Assembly (NCBI GenBank): GCA_041859375.1
Contig: JBHEKP010000264.1
Coordinates: 1 to 15,987, forward strand
Reading direction: 5' to 3'
Source of the DNA: JBHEKP01 sp041859375
GTDB taxonomy: Bacteria > Hydrogenedentota > Hydrogenedentia > Hydrogenedentales > CAITNO01
Length of the DNA stretch: 15,987 bases
In this document: one piece after another, positions 6,635 through 13,751 of the stretch
Numbering within the stretch: position 1 is the stretch's first letter
How the letters are laid out: every line of letters begins with the position of its first letter
Notes under the pieces: generated by a model
What the model was told of the DNA's origin: nothing
The model's database searches: none
Seen by the model: the letters and a program-made list of their open reading frames with translations, nothing else
Translations under genes and position numbers: made by a program

Positions 6635-8382
6635 CCCTCTTCGGGCCGTTCCCGGCGCGCCCGCGCCAGGCGCATCATGTTCGCCACCAGCTCCTCGCTC
6701 TGCGCGGTGCTCTGCCCGAGGAAGCGGGCCATTTCCTGGGCCATCTGGACTTGGTGGTCCAGCAGCTCCTGCGCCTTGCGGGCCGTCTCTGCGCGCAGCC
6801 GCTCCAGCGTCTCCTCCGACTCCACCGTGTTTGTGATGTCCACAAAGACGCCCACCACCTGGCGCACGTCCGGCATGAGGTAGATGATCTGGTGGCACAC
6901 CACCCGGTACCGCTCATGGCGCACCGTCGCCTCAAACCGTTCCGCCGCGCCGGAAAGCACGCGCTCAAAGGGGTCCGCGTCCATCAGCAGGGAAACACGC
7001 TTGCCCAGCACCGCGTCGCCGCACTGGAACATGGCGCGGAAGGCCGGGTTCATTGCGAGCAGGTTCAGCTCCCCGTCGAGGATGACCACGCCGTTCGGCG
7101 TGGTTTCGATGATTTTGTCGCCGCGCTGCTCCGCGAGTCGGCGCATGTGGGGGATGCACATCTCCGGCGTGGCCATGCCGTTGAGCACCGCCACCGCCTG
7201 GTCCCGGCAGGAGGCGTAGCCGCAGGCGCCGCAGTTGAGCTGGTCGGCGTCGCCGCCCTTGCCGGTTTTTTCGAGCACCTCCCGGATGCGCTCCTCCGGA
7301 AAGTCCCCGTCCGCCGCGCTCCGGACGCGGTACTCCGCCGCGAGCAGCGCCGCCCCCCCCTCCGGGGGCCGGGCATCCGCCGCGCCCGGATGGGTCCGCG
7401 CGAATTCGAGCACGCCGCCGCGCCGTCCGAAGAGGTTTCCCCGCTCCGGCATGCCCGCGCCGTTCACGCATCCCTGCGCGCAGAAAAGCGGCTCCAGCAG
7501 CATCGGCGCGCCGGAGGCGCGCGCGTTGTCCAGCGCCTGGCGCAGCTCGTCCACCCCGCTCACCGCCACCACCCCCGGGTCGAGCGCGTCCGCGCCCAGC
7601 CCCGCGGTGCGGGTGAGCCCGCCGGGCAGGGGGAAGAAACGGGCGTCGCCGCCGGGCTCCTCGTCGAAGGGCTCCACCGGGCAGTCCGCCAGGGACACGC
7701 CCCGCGTGTCCATCCAGTCCGCCATCTCCGCGAAGGTGAGCACGCAGTCCACATCACCCGCCAGTTCGGGCCGCTCCGCCTCCGCCTTTTTGGTGACGCA
7801 CGGGCCGAGAAAGATCACGCGCGCCCCCGGCCCCAGGCGTTTTTTGATGCGGCGCGCGTGGGCGATCATGGGCGAGACCAGCGGCGCGAGCAGCGGCGCG
7901 AGGTCCGGCTCGTACTGCTCGATGTAGGCCGTCACCGCGGGGCACGCGGTGCATATCAGCGTCCCGCCGGGGTGCTTCGCGGCGATTTCCGCCGTGCGCC
8001 GCGCCACCTCAAAGGCGCCCACCGCCGTTTCCGCCACGAAGGTGAAACCCATCCGCCGGAGCGCGGCGGGAAGGCGGCCCCGGCCGTCCGCGTCCAGCAG
8101 CGCGGCAAAGGAGGGGGCCACGCTGGCCGCCACGGGCGCGCCCGACCCGATGAGGCGCTGCGCCTTCTCAATGTCGTTGCGGAAGGCCTTGGCTTTTTGC
8201 GGGCATTCGCGGATGCAGGTGCCGCAGGCGATGCAGCGGTCGCTGTCCACGTAGGCCTGCCCGTCCACCACGCGGATGGCCTTGATCGGGCAGGCGCGCA
8301 GGCAGCGGTAGCAGTCGCGGCACCGGGCGTCGTGGGTGTAGACGACCTGGCCGGGTTTGCGCCTCCAGTGCCCGCGTTCCAT
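6631..8382 (-). CDS. hydS: Sensory (group C) [FeFe]-hydrogenase with PAS domain
   Basis: The protein has 583 residues. Two 4Fe-4S motifs come first (C21, C24, C27, C31 and C50, C53, C56, C60). The H-cluster domain follows with all four cluster cysteines: TACP (145-148), GPCVTKKAE (193-201) and FCAQGCVNGAG (300-310). A third Fe-S motif uses C384, C387, C392 and C409, then a PAS domain (about 420-525) and a helical tail likely to form a coiled coil. Where catalytic enzymes read TSCCP, this has TACP: the proton-relay cysteine is alanine, as reported for the putative sensor HydS of Thermotoga maritima. That and the PAS domain argue for sensing H2 or redox state rather than bulk turnover. ATG 8382 follows GAGG by 6 bases; GTG 8394, overlapping the rex stop, is possible. 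No HydEFG maturases are in the window. Confidence 0.9.
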   Translation of the reverse strand: MERGHWRRKPGQVVYTHDARCRDCYRCLRACPIKAIRVVDGQAYVDSDRCIACGTCIRECPQKAKAFRNDIEKAQRLIGSGAPVAASVAPSFAALLDADGRGRLPAALRRMGFTFVAETAVGAFEVARRTAEIAAKHPGGTLICTACPAVTAYIEQYEPDLAPLLAPLVSPMIAHARRIKKRLGPGARVIFLGPCVTKKAEAERPELAGDVDCVLTFAEMADWMDTRGVSLADCPVEPFDEEPGGDARFFPLPGGLTRTAGLGADALDPGVVAVSGVDELRQALDNARASGAPMLLEPLFCAQGCVNGAGMPERGNLFGRRGGVLEFARTHPGAADARPPEGGAALLAAEYRVRSAADGDFPEERIREVLEKTGKGGDADQLNCGACGYASCRDQAVAVLNGMATPEMCIPHMRRLAEQRGDKIIETTPNGVVILDGELNLLAMNPAFRAMFQCGDAVLGKRVSLLMDADPFERVLSGAAERFEATVRHERYRVVCHQIIYLMPDVRQVVGVFVDITNTVESEETLERLRAETARKAQELLDHQVQMAQEMARFLGQSTAQSEELVANMMRLARARRERPEEG

Positions 8383-8390
8383 GGGCGGCC

Positions 8391-9041
8391 TCACCCCGGC
8401 TTGATCGCGGAGGCGAGCTTTTGGAGCAGCACCGCCAGCGACGAGTACAGGTCCTCGTTCTGCACGATCACGTCCGCCGGCGCGTTGATGGCCACGGGCG
8501 CGAAATTCCAGATGGCGCGGATGCCGCCGGCCACCATCAGGTTGGCCGCCTCCTGCGCGCCGTCCGCCGGAACGGTGATCACCCCCACGAGCACGTGCAT
8601 GCGCCGGGCGAGGTTCGGCAGCTTGGACACGGGAAGGATTTCCTTGCCGTGCACCCGCAGCCCGATGCGGCCGGGGTCCTTGTCGAAGGCGGCCACGATG
8701 TCGAGGCCGTAGTGGTTGAAGCGGTTGTAGCCCAGCAGCGCCGAACCCAGGTTGCCCGTGCCCGCCAGGAAGGCCTTGCGCACGTTGTTCCAGCCCAGGA
8801 ACTCCTCGATGGCCGTGATGAGCGCCGGAAGGTCGTAGCCCACCTTCGGCCGGCCCTTGATGCCCGTCACCGCGAGATCCTTGCGGATTTGCGTGGGATC
8901 AAAGTGCAGCTCGTCGGCGATCTGGCTGCACGATATCGTTTCGAGCCCGCCCGCCAGGCACTGCTGCAGCATGTGGTGGTACACCGGGAGCCGCCGGAGG
9001 GTGGGTTCCGGGATGGGGCGGCATTTCAGGTTCATGCTCAT
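8391..9041 (-). CDS. rex: Redox-sensing transcriptional repressor Rex
   Basis: The protein has 216 residues, standard for Rex. Residues 10-80 are the winged-helix DNA-binding domain, with TQIRKDLA (50-57) as recognition helix and the typical KGRPKVGYD (62-70). GTGNLG (94-99) is the Rossmann loop that binds NADH or NAD+. The rest is the dinucleotide domain and the C-terminal swapped helix. Rex releases DNA when NADH rises and so opens fermentation and hydrogen genes. ATG 9041 follows AGGAG by 8 bases; an ATG two codons later is less well spaced. It is the first gene of the operon with the sensory hydrogenase and the phosphatase, under a strong promoter with a palindrome at the start site that may be its own operator. 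Confidence 0.96.
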   Translation of the reverse strand: MSMNLKCRPIPEPTLRRLPVYHHMLQQCLAGGLETISCSQIADELHFDPTQIRKDLAVTGIKGRPKVGYDLPALITAIEEFLGWNNVRKAFLAGTGNLGSALLGYNRFNHYGLDIVAAFDKDPGRIGLRVHGKEILPVSKLPNLARRMHVLVGVITVPADGAQEAANLMVAGGIRAIWNFAPVAINAPADVIVQNEDLYSSLAVLLQKLASAIKPG

Positions 9042-9061
9042 GGGCTGCGCTCCTCAATATA

Positions 9062-9075
9062 AGGAAAATTTTCCT
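9062..9075. promoter_or_regulatory. Candidate operator at the rex transcription start
   Basis: AGGAAAATTTTCCT is a perfect 14-bp palindrome lying directly over the expected start site, a classic place for a repressor. Imperfect symmetry continues one step outward (AT on both sides after a mismatch). It keeps the AT-rich symmetric centre of known Rex sites but lacks their usual outer TTGT and ACAA ends, so Rex binding is likely but not certain. Confidence 0.55.
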
Positions 9076-9076
9076 C

Positions 9077-9105
9077 ATTGTAACCCAAACGCCGGGGCGT
9101 GTCAA
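9077..9105 (-). promoter_or_regulatory. Promoter of the rex-hydS-phosphatase operon
   Basis: On the minus strand TTGACA (complement of 9100-9105), exactly 17 bases, TACAAT (complement of 9077-9082). Expected start of transcription is near 9070, about 29 bases before ATG 9041. Confidence 0.82.
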
Positions 9106-9185
9106 AAATCCCGCGCGCTGTTTTTTTTCCTCCCCGCCGCGGGTGATAATGGCCGGGATCGGCGTGAAAACAGGAGAACGGACAA

Positions 9186-10481
9186 ATGGCTTTCCGGAAA
9201 ACATCCCGCGCGGCCTCGGCCGCGGTGTTGTTGTTGTGCGTGCTTGGGGCCGCCGCGGCGCAGGCGGAACCCGTCACCGGCAAGCCCTACCGGCTGGAGC
9301 TGCTCCCCCGCGAGGACGGCACCCGGACCGATCCGGAAACGGGCGCGGCGCTGCTGTTTCTCACCAACGGAAAGGAGAAGGACGGCAACCTCTATTTCCA
9401 CCAGCGCTCCTGGCTGGCGGACGGCTCCGTCATCCTGTTCTCGTCCCAGCGGGAAAAGGGCGGCCTGATGGGCTATGTGGCGGCCACGGGCGAGCTTGTC
9501 CGCATCACCGCGTCCGACGGCGCGCCGGTGAACCGCCCCACGGCGGCGGTGAACCGCAACAGCGTCTTCGCCATGTCCGGCGACCGGTGCCTGGAGATTG
9601 CCCTGTCGGTGGAGGTGAAGACCAGGCGCGGCGTTCCCCGCGCCGTGGTCACGGCGGTGGAGCGGCAGTTGTGCGTGCTGCCGGGGGTGGACGTGTACCT
9701 GAATGAAAGCTGCGACGCGCGGTACCTGGCGGCGGGCGGCGCGGCCATGGCAAACGGCAAACCCGGCATCATGCTGGTGGACGAGGCCGACGGCTCCACC
9801 CGGCTGGCCTGCGCGCTGCCCGAAGGGCTGGCCTACGGCGGGCATGTGCAGTGGAGCACCACCAACCCGAACTGGATCAGTTTCGCGGGCCGCCCCGAGC
9901 GCCTCTGGATGGTGGACATACGGGAGGGAAAGCCCTTCTGCCCCTATGTCCAGAGGCCCGGCGAACTGGTGACCCACGAGTCGTGGTGGGTGAACGACCA
10001 GCTCATGTTCTGCGGCGGCGTCCACGCCGCGCCCCACGAGGATTCCCACGTCAAGCTGCTCGATCCGCGCACGGGCGTGGTGCGCATCATCGGCGAGGGC
10101 GCGTGGTGGCCCGGCGCCACCCCGGAGGAGCTGGCAAAGCGCAACTGGTGGCACGCCTCGGGCAGCCCCGACGGCTGCTGGGCCGCGGGCGACAACTGGC
10201 ACGGCGACATCATGCTCTTTGAGGGGCCCGCCGCCCGGCCACGGCTCCTCACCACCGGGCACCGCACCTACGGCAGGGGCGCCCATCCCGAGGTGGGCTG
10301 GGACAGGCGCGGCGAGCAGGTCATCTTCAACTCCCACATGCTGGGCGAACCGGCGGTGTGCGTGGCCACCATCCCCGAAACCTGGCGGAACGAGGTGCGC
10401 GCCATGGGCGGACGCGTCGAAACCCCGCCGCCCGTGCCCGAAGGCCAGACCCCAAAGGGTGACCGTGGGCTGATGGAGTAG
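9186..10481 (+). CDS. Secreted beta-propeller, oligogalacturonate-lyase-like (PL22/TolB-type)
   Basis: The protein has 431 residues. The first 27 form a signal peptide: basic start, leucine/alanine core, cleavage expected after AQA (25-27). The rest has repeated strands with WSPDG-like turns of a TolB-type propeller. GGHVQWSTTNPN, WWHASGSPDG and GAHPEVGWD recall the conserved blocks of oligogalacturonate lyase, including histidine positions used there for metal and catalysis. That family cleaves unsaturated pectin fragments by beta-elimination, usually in the cytoplasm or periplasm. Members in polysaccharide-degrading phyla are often of untested function, so lyase activity is only inferred. 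ATG 9186 follows AGGAG by 9 bases. The gene stands alone, divergent from rex and closed by its own terminator. Confidence 0.7.
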   Translation: MAFRKTSRAASAAVLLLCVLGAAAAQAEPVTGKPYRLELLPREDGTRTDPETGAALLFLTNGKEKDGNLYFHQRSWLADGSVILFSSQREKGGLMGYVAATGELVRITASDGAPVNRPTAAVNRNSVFAMSGDRCLEIALSVEVKTRRGVPRAVVTAVERQLCVLPGVDVYLNESCDARYLAAGGAAMANGKPGIMLVDEADGSTRLACALPEGLAYGGHVQWSTTNPNWISFAGRPERLWMVDIREGKPFCPYVQRPGELVTHESWWVNDQLMFCGGVHAAPHEDSHVKLLDPRTGVVRIIGEGAWWPGATPEELAKRNWWHASGSPDGCWAAGDNWHGDIMLFEGPAARPRLLTTGHRTYGRGAHPEVGWDRRGEQVIFNSHMLGEPAVCVATIPETWRNEVRAMGGRVETPPPVPEGQTPKGDRGLME

Positions 10482-10535
10482 AACGCATCACCACAGCCCT
10501 GCGCGGCTGACATATTCCATAAAAACTTGCCGTAT

Positions 10536-10598
10536 AATCCGGGGCAATCCACCACCAGAAAGGTCGGGATTGCCCCGGATTTCTTTGCTTTTATCCTT
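10536..10598 (+). terminator. Strong rho-independent terminator after the propeller gene
   Basis: AATCCGGGGCAATCC (10536-10550) pairs perfectly over 15 bp with GGATTGCCCCGGATT (10567-10581). The loop can form a small ACC-AGAAA-GGT stem (10554-10564). The run TTTCTTTGCTTTTATCCTTT follows. The bases TATAAT just at the left edge belong to this stem and lack a -35 box. Confidence 0.85.
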
Positions 10599-10641
10599 TC
10601 CCCGCCTCGCCAAAACCTTACCGGGAATCAATCCTATTTTC

Positions 10642-10701
10642 GCAACGTTGCAGTAACGTAAAAATCTGATGCTTTCAACAGCATTTTCAATACGTTGAAA
10701 A
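10642..10701 (+). promoter_or_regulatory. Three palindromes in the leader of the HU-EF-Tu-HU gene
   Basis: The AT-rich stretch before the gene holds GCAACGTTGC (10642-10651), ATGCT-6-AGCAT (10669-10684) and TTTTCAA-TACG-TTGAAAA (10684-10701). The first and last share a CAA...CGTTG symmetry with centres 46 bases apart. They could be paired operator sites or leader hairpins. No convincing -35/-10 pair was found between 10582 and 10739. Confidence 0.35.
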
Positions 10702-10739
10702 ATTGACTGGAAGACGTTTCAGACCAAGGAGTTTGTTTT

Positions 10740-11687
10740 ATGAAGACCGTGCGCATTCCCTGGAAACACACATTGATGCTGTCCACCCTGCTTGTCCTCT
10801 CGGGCGGAATTTCCGCCTTTGGCATGAACACCGACGGGCTTGTGGACGCCGTTGCGAATGGTTCAAAACTGACAAAGGCCGACGCGGGCCGCGCCGTGGA
10901 CGCCATCGTGGAAACCCTGTCCAGCGCCCTGGCCAACGAGGCCCGGCAGAAGGGCGACAGAATCAGCCTGGTGGGCTTCGGCACCTTCTCCGTGTCGGAA
11001 CGGGTTCCCTCCGACAGCGACACCTGCGTGCCGGTGGCGGATGTGGACTTTGAGCCCGCGGACGCCTTTGCCGCGCTCATCAATCCGGTAGCCATGGACA
11101 AGGGCCTCCGGTTCCGCGTCCGGTCCGTGGGCGGCACCGACAAGGAGCCGGTTGTCACGGGCCCCGTGCAGACCGGCGAGGTATTCCTGGGGGACATCGT
11201 GGTGCTGCAGGACACGCCGGACGCCCCCGCCGGGGTCGAGGTTGAGGTTGCGGGTGTCTGGGTGGGAGGGGTTGCCGTGGACGGGGCGGGCTCCGGCCAG
11301 GACGCCTCCCTGCTGCTGCGGGGCATAGAGAAGAAGGACATAAAGCGCGGCATGGTCATCATAAAGAAGCCCGCCCACAGGGAACCGGGGCCGCCGGTAA
11401 GCCCGTGCTTCCCCTATCTCTTTGACGAGCAGATTGCGGCCGGGGCCGCCAAACTCTCCGGCCTCCGTTACGAGTCCGTGCTGCTCGCCCTGCAGGTTGC
11501 CAAAGAGACCGTGATGGAAACGGTGGCCGCCGGGTATGCCGTGGACATTGACGGGCTCGGCGTGTTTTACGTGACCTCCGAGCGCGTTCTCAGCGTCATT
11601 GATCCCGGAACGGATTTGTCCGCGGAAAAAACCAGGAAGGTCAAGTTCAAGGCGGGCGCTGAATTGTCCTCGACCGTGAACAAGTAA
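10740..11687 (+). CDS. Exported fusion: HU-like, EF-Tu domain-2-like, HU-like
   Basis: The protein has 315 residues. Residues 1-28 look like a signal peptide: MKTVRIPWK, then a leucine-rich core, ending GGISAFG. An HU/IHF-like domain begins at M29 exactly as free HU does (MNTDGLVDAVA) and reaches LVGFGTFSVSER (77-88). Its DNA-gripping arm is cut short to VPSDSDTC before FEPADAF. Residues about 120-211 match the second domain of elongation factor Tu, a beta-barrel: VVTGPVQTGEVFLGD (138-152) and LLLRGIEKKDIKRGMVI (191-207). Residues about 224-315 are a second HU-like domain with IDGLGVFYV (270-278). ATG 10740 has AAGGAG 8 bases before it, while M29 has none, so the signal peptide is probably real. 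No GTPase domain is present. The function is unknown. The 68-base gap to the convergent ankyrin gene has small hairpins (11723-11735, 11737-11758) but no T-tract. Confidence 0.8.
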   Translation: MKTVRIPWKHTLMLSTLLVLSGGISAFGMNTDGLVDAVANGSKLTKADAGRAVDAIVETLSSALANEARQKGDRISLVGFGTFSVSERVPSDSDTCVPVADVDFEPADAFAALINPVAMDKGLRFRVRSVGGTDKEPVVTGPVQTGEVFLGDIVVLQDTPDAPAGVEVEVAGVWVGGVAVDGAGSGQDASLLLRGIEKKDIKRGMVIIKKPAHREPGPPVSPCFPYLFDEQIAAGAAKLSGLRYESVLLALQVAKETVMETVAAGYAVDIDGLGVFYVTSERVLSVIDPGTDLSAEKTRKVKFKAGAELSSTVNK

Positions 11688-11755
11688 CCTGAACCACCGT
11701 TGACGCGTGATCGCTGAACAGGTTGCCGGCGGCAAGTGAGGCGTGACGTGTTGCC

Positions 11756-12295
11756 TCAGGAGTTGGCGGCAGCCTTTGCTTCGCCAAAAGGCTTCAATAG
11801 ATATGCGATGGTGGCACCGTCAAGATCGAGACTGTGCTCCCTGCACAAAACTTCCTGTGCCGTTTCGCCCTTCTTGTTGCGGAGTGTGGCGTCCGCCCCG
11901 AAGCGCAGGAGATATTCAATCATGGGAAGCTCGGGTTCCCGGCAGGCCAGATGCAGCGGCGTGTCGCCATTCTTGTCCGCGGCGTTGGGATCAGCCCCGG
12001 ACTCCAGCAGGTGAAGGATGCACACATGCTGTGTCGACCACACGGCGTGGTGGAGCGGTGTCTCCCCCGCGGTGTTCCGGGCGTTGACATCCGCGCCTCC
12101 GTCAAGCAGCGTCCTGAGTGTGGAAAGGCTTCCCTCCGAGGCGGCTTCAATCATGTCCCGGACCATGCCCTGTTCATGGCCCTGCCCCAGGGATTTTATT
12201 TTCCCGATGATGGTTTTGCCGAGGCGAATCAGGCTTGTTGAGAGAAAGAGAAACACCCCGAAAATCTGTAAAAACAACAGGAGATGTCCCGCCAT
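11756..12295 (-). CDS. Membrane-anchored ankyrin-repeat protein (second of a pair)
   Basis: The protein has 179 residues. A hydrophobic helix at residues 2-20 (GHLLLFLQIFGVFLFLST) is an N-terminal anchor, followed by a basic linker. About four ankyrin repeats run from residue 45 to 170, with the signatures TPLHHAV, LLESGADPN, GDTPLHLAC and LLRFGADAT. Ankyrin repeats bind other proteins. Which side of the membrane they face is not clear; the positive linker after the helix favours the cytoplasm. ATG 12295 follows GGGAGGG by 7 bases and shares its A with the TGA of the ankyrin gene upstream, so the two are translationally coupled. GTG 12301 is too close to the ribosome site. The pair looks like a tandem duplication that has since diverged. 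Confidence 0.88.
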   Translation of the reverse strand: MAGHLLLFLQIFGVFLFLSTSLIRLGKTIIGKIKSLGQGHEQGMVRDMIEAASEGSLSTLRTLLDGGADVNARNTAGETPLHHAVWSTQHVCILHLLESGADPNAADKNGDTPLHLACREPELPMIEYLLRFGADATLRNKKGETAQEVLCREHSLDLDGATIAYLLKPFGEAKAAANS

Positions 12296-12810
12296 CAGCA
12301 CGCCCTCCCGCCGCGTTTCAGCAATGCGAGATGCCTCTTCAACACCTCAGGTTCAAGCTCTTCCATCCGTTCCCCCTCCAGCAGTTGCACGGCAAGTTTT
12401 CCGGCGTTGTTACGGATGTCAGGATTTGCCCCGTGGCGCATCAGATACTCAATGGTTGGATAGCAGCCCCATTCACACGCGATGTGCAGCGGGGTGTCAC
12501 CATCCTTGTTTTGCAGGTTCGGATCCGCGCCGTTCTGGAGCAGGAAGGAGACGCTTGTGTAGGAGTCAAGGAAAACAGCCTTGTGGAGGGGGGTGTCGCC
12601 CTTGCCGTCGCGCAGGTTGATGTCCGCGCCCCCGGCCAGCAGTTCGCACATACGGCCCAGCGACTCCATTTCAGCCGCCTTGTGCAGCGTGTATCCGGCG
12701 GCCAGCCACCTGTCGAGCCTTCCCCCGGTGAGTTGGTTTGCAAACTGCCTGATGTGGAGGTAACAAATAAAGCCGCCCCAGAGATAACCCATCCCTGAGA
12801 CGGCGTACAC
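12295..12810 (-). CDS. Ankyrin-repeat protein (first of a pair) with disrupted start
   Basis: From GTG 12810 the protein has 171 residues: a short hydrophobic stretch (about 2-18), then roughly four ankyrin repeats with YTLHKAA, LLAGGADINLRDGKGDTPLH, LLQNGADPN and GDTPLHIAC. Neither GTG 12810 nor ATG 12792 has a good ribosome binding site. A far better start exists 36 bases upstream, ATG 12846, with AGGGGAGGAG before it and 26 bases after the amidotransferase stop, but codon 4 from there is TAG. Without that stop the anchor helix would be complete (about 23 hydrophobic residues from SYVVYAV). So this may be a fresh nonsense mutation, a sequencing error, or a gene read by suppression or re-initiation. 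Confidence 0.75.
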   Translation of the reverse strand: MYAVSGMGYLWGGFICYLHIRQFANQLTGGRLDRWLAAGYTLHKAAEMESLGRMCELLAGGADINLRDGKGDTPLHKAVFLDSYTSVSFLLQNGADPNLQNKDGDTPLHIACEWGCYPTIEYLMRHGANPDIRNNAGKLAVQLLEGERMEELEPEVLKRHLALLKRGGRAC

Positions 12811-12834
12811 AACATAACTATGACTGTAATCCAG

Positions 12835-12858
12835 CTACTCCGGCATTGCTCCTCCCCT
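12835..12858 (-). other. Strong ribosome site, ATG and in-frame amber codon
   Basis: On the minus strand AGGGGAGGAG (complement of 12849-12858) is followed after CA by ATG (12846-12844), CCG, GAG and TAG (12837-12835). The frame is the same as that of the ankyrin gene downstream. A single C-to-T change would turn CAG into this TAG. Read otherwise, it is a three-codon leader peptide. Confidence 0.6.
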
Positions 12859-12872
12859 TTCGGTTGTTTCCC

Positions 12873-13730
12873 CTAGCCCAGCCGGGGCAGGACGGCGTGC
12901 TTCAGCCAGTTGACGAACTCGCATTCGCGGATGTCGTCCTCGACGATGCCGTCGTCAATCTTCAACTGCCAGCGGATGTGCTTGAGCGTCGGGTCGGCGT
13001 GCACCGCCTCGAAGTTTTCCACATAGGCCACCATGTCGTCGTGGTCCCTGAACCAGCCCTGCTTGATGAGCCGCTCCTCGCGGGCGAGGATGAGCCGGGC
13101 CACCTCGTGCAGGTTGTATTCGGGGTGATACTGGGTGGCCCAGAAGACGCCCTTCTTGAACTCGATGGCGACGGCCTGCACCACGCTCCAGTCATTCCCC
13201 GCGAGCAGCGTCGCGCCCTCGGGCAGCTCCACCACCTGGTCGTCGTGGCTCACGAAGTGGGAGTAGACCACGGGCTTGCCCTCCATCATCGGGTGCTTCC
13301 GGCCCTGGTCGGTGAGCATGATTTTGGTGGCGATGCCCATTTCCCGGCCTTTCGGGTGGGGCTCCACGGTGCCGCCCGCCACGAAGCAGGCGAGCTGGAC
13401 GCCCCAGCAGCTTCCGAACTGGGGCACGCCCGCCTCGTATGCGCGCAGCGCCAGGTCCTTGTGGGCCTGCACGCGCGGGTCGTCGTTGTGGTAAATGGTC
13501 AGGTTGCAGCCCGGCCAGATCACGCCCGCATACTTCGAAAGGGCCTCGTCGGTCGGCGGCGTGGCGCCGGGATCGCTCGAATACCAGATGTCATACTCCG
13601 CGCCCGGCAGCCGCCTCACCAGCAGGTCGGCGTACAACTGCCCGGCCAGGGTCATGCCCACCGAGTCAAACTGGTTGCGGCTTTCGATGGTGTAGCCGTC
13701 GGGGATGAGGAAACGCGGCTTGTCGCTCAT
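12873..13730 (-). CDS. Class I glutamine amidotransferase-like protein
   Basis: The protein has 285 residues. It holds a complete class I amidotransferase triad: C108 in the nucleophile elbow GSCWG (106-110), and H202 and E204 in YHPEYN. WPGCN (72-76) occupies the place of the oxyanion strand. The domain releases ammonia from glutamine, or in free-standing members hydrolyses gamma-glutamyl compounds. No synthetase domain is attached; about 70 residues after H202/E204 form a tail of no known type. ATG 13730 is preceded by AAGGAAGGA. It lies 21 bases after the CE7 esterase gene in the same operon, so a role in catabolism or in detoxifying a substituted amine is possible, but the substrate is unknown. 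Confidence 0.88.
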   Translation of the reverse strand: MSDKPRFLIPDGYTIESRNQFDSVGMTLAGQLYADLLVRRLPGAEYDIWYSSDPGATPPTDEALSKYAGVIWPGCNLTIYHNDDPRVQAHKDLALRAYEAGVPQFGSCWGVQLACFVAGGTVEPHPKGREMGIATKIMLTDQGRKHPMMEGKPVVYSHFVSHDDQVVELPEGATLLAGNDWSVVQAVAIEFKKGVFWATQYHPEYNLHEVARLILAREERLIKQGWFRDHDDMVAYVENFEAVHADPTLKHIRWQLKIDDGIVEDDIRECEFVNWLKHAVLPRLG

Positions 13731-13751
13731 TTTACGGTCCTTCCTTGTGTG

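Noticed and set aside
5561..6883. A 440-codon open frame on the plus strand
   Set aside because: It is antisense to the phosphatase, which has all metal-binding motifs; the frame is a codon-bias shadow.
6751..8712. A 653-codon open frame on the plus strand
   Set aside because: It is antisense to the sensory hydrogenase and part of rex, with the same biased composition and no recognisable domain.
10507..10538. Possible promoter CTGACA ... TATAAT before the HU fusion gene
   Set aside because: The spacer is 20 bases, too long, and the TATAAT overlaps the terminator stem that follows immediately, so a transcript would end at once.
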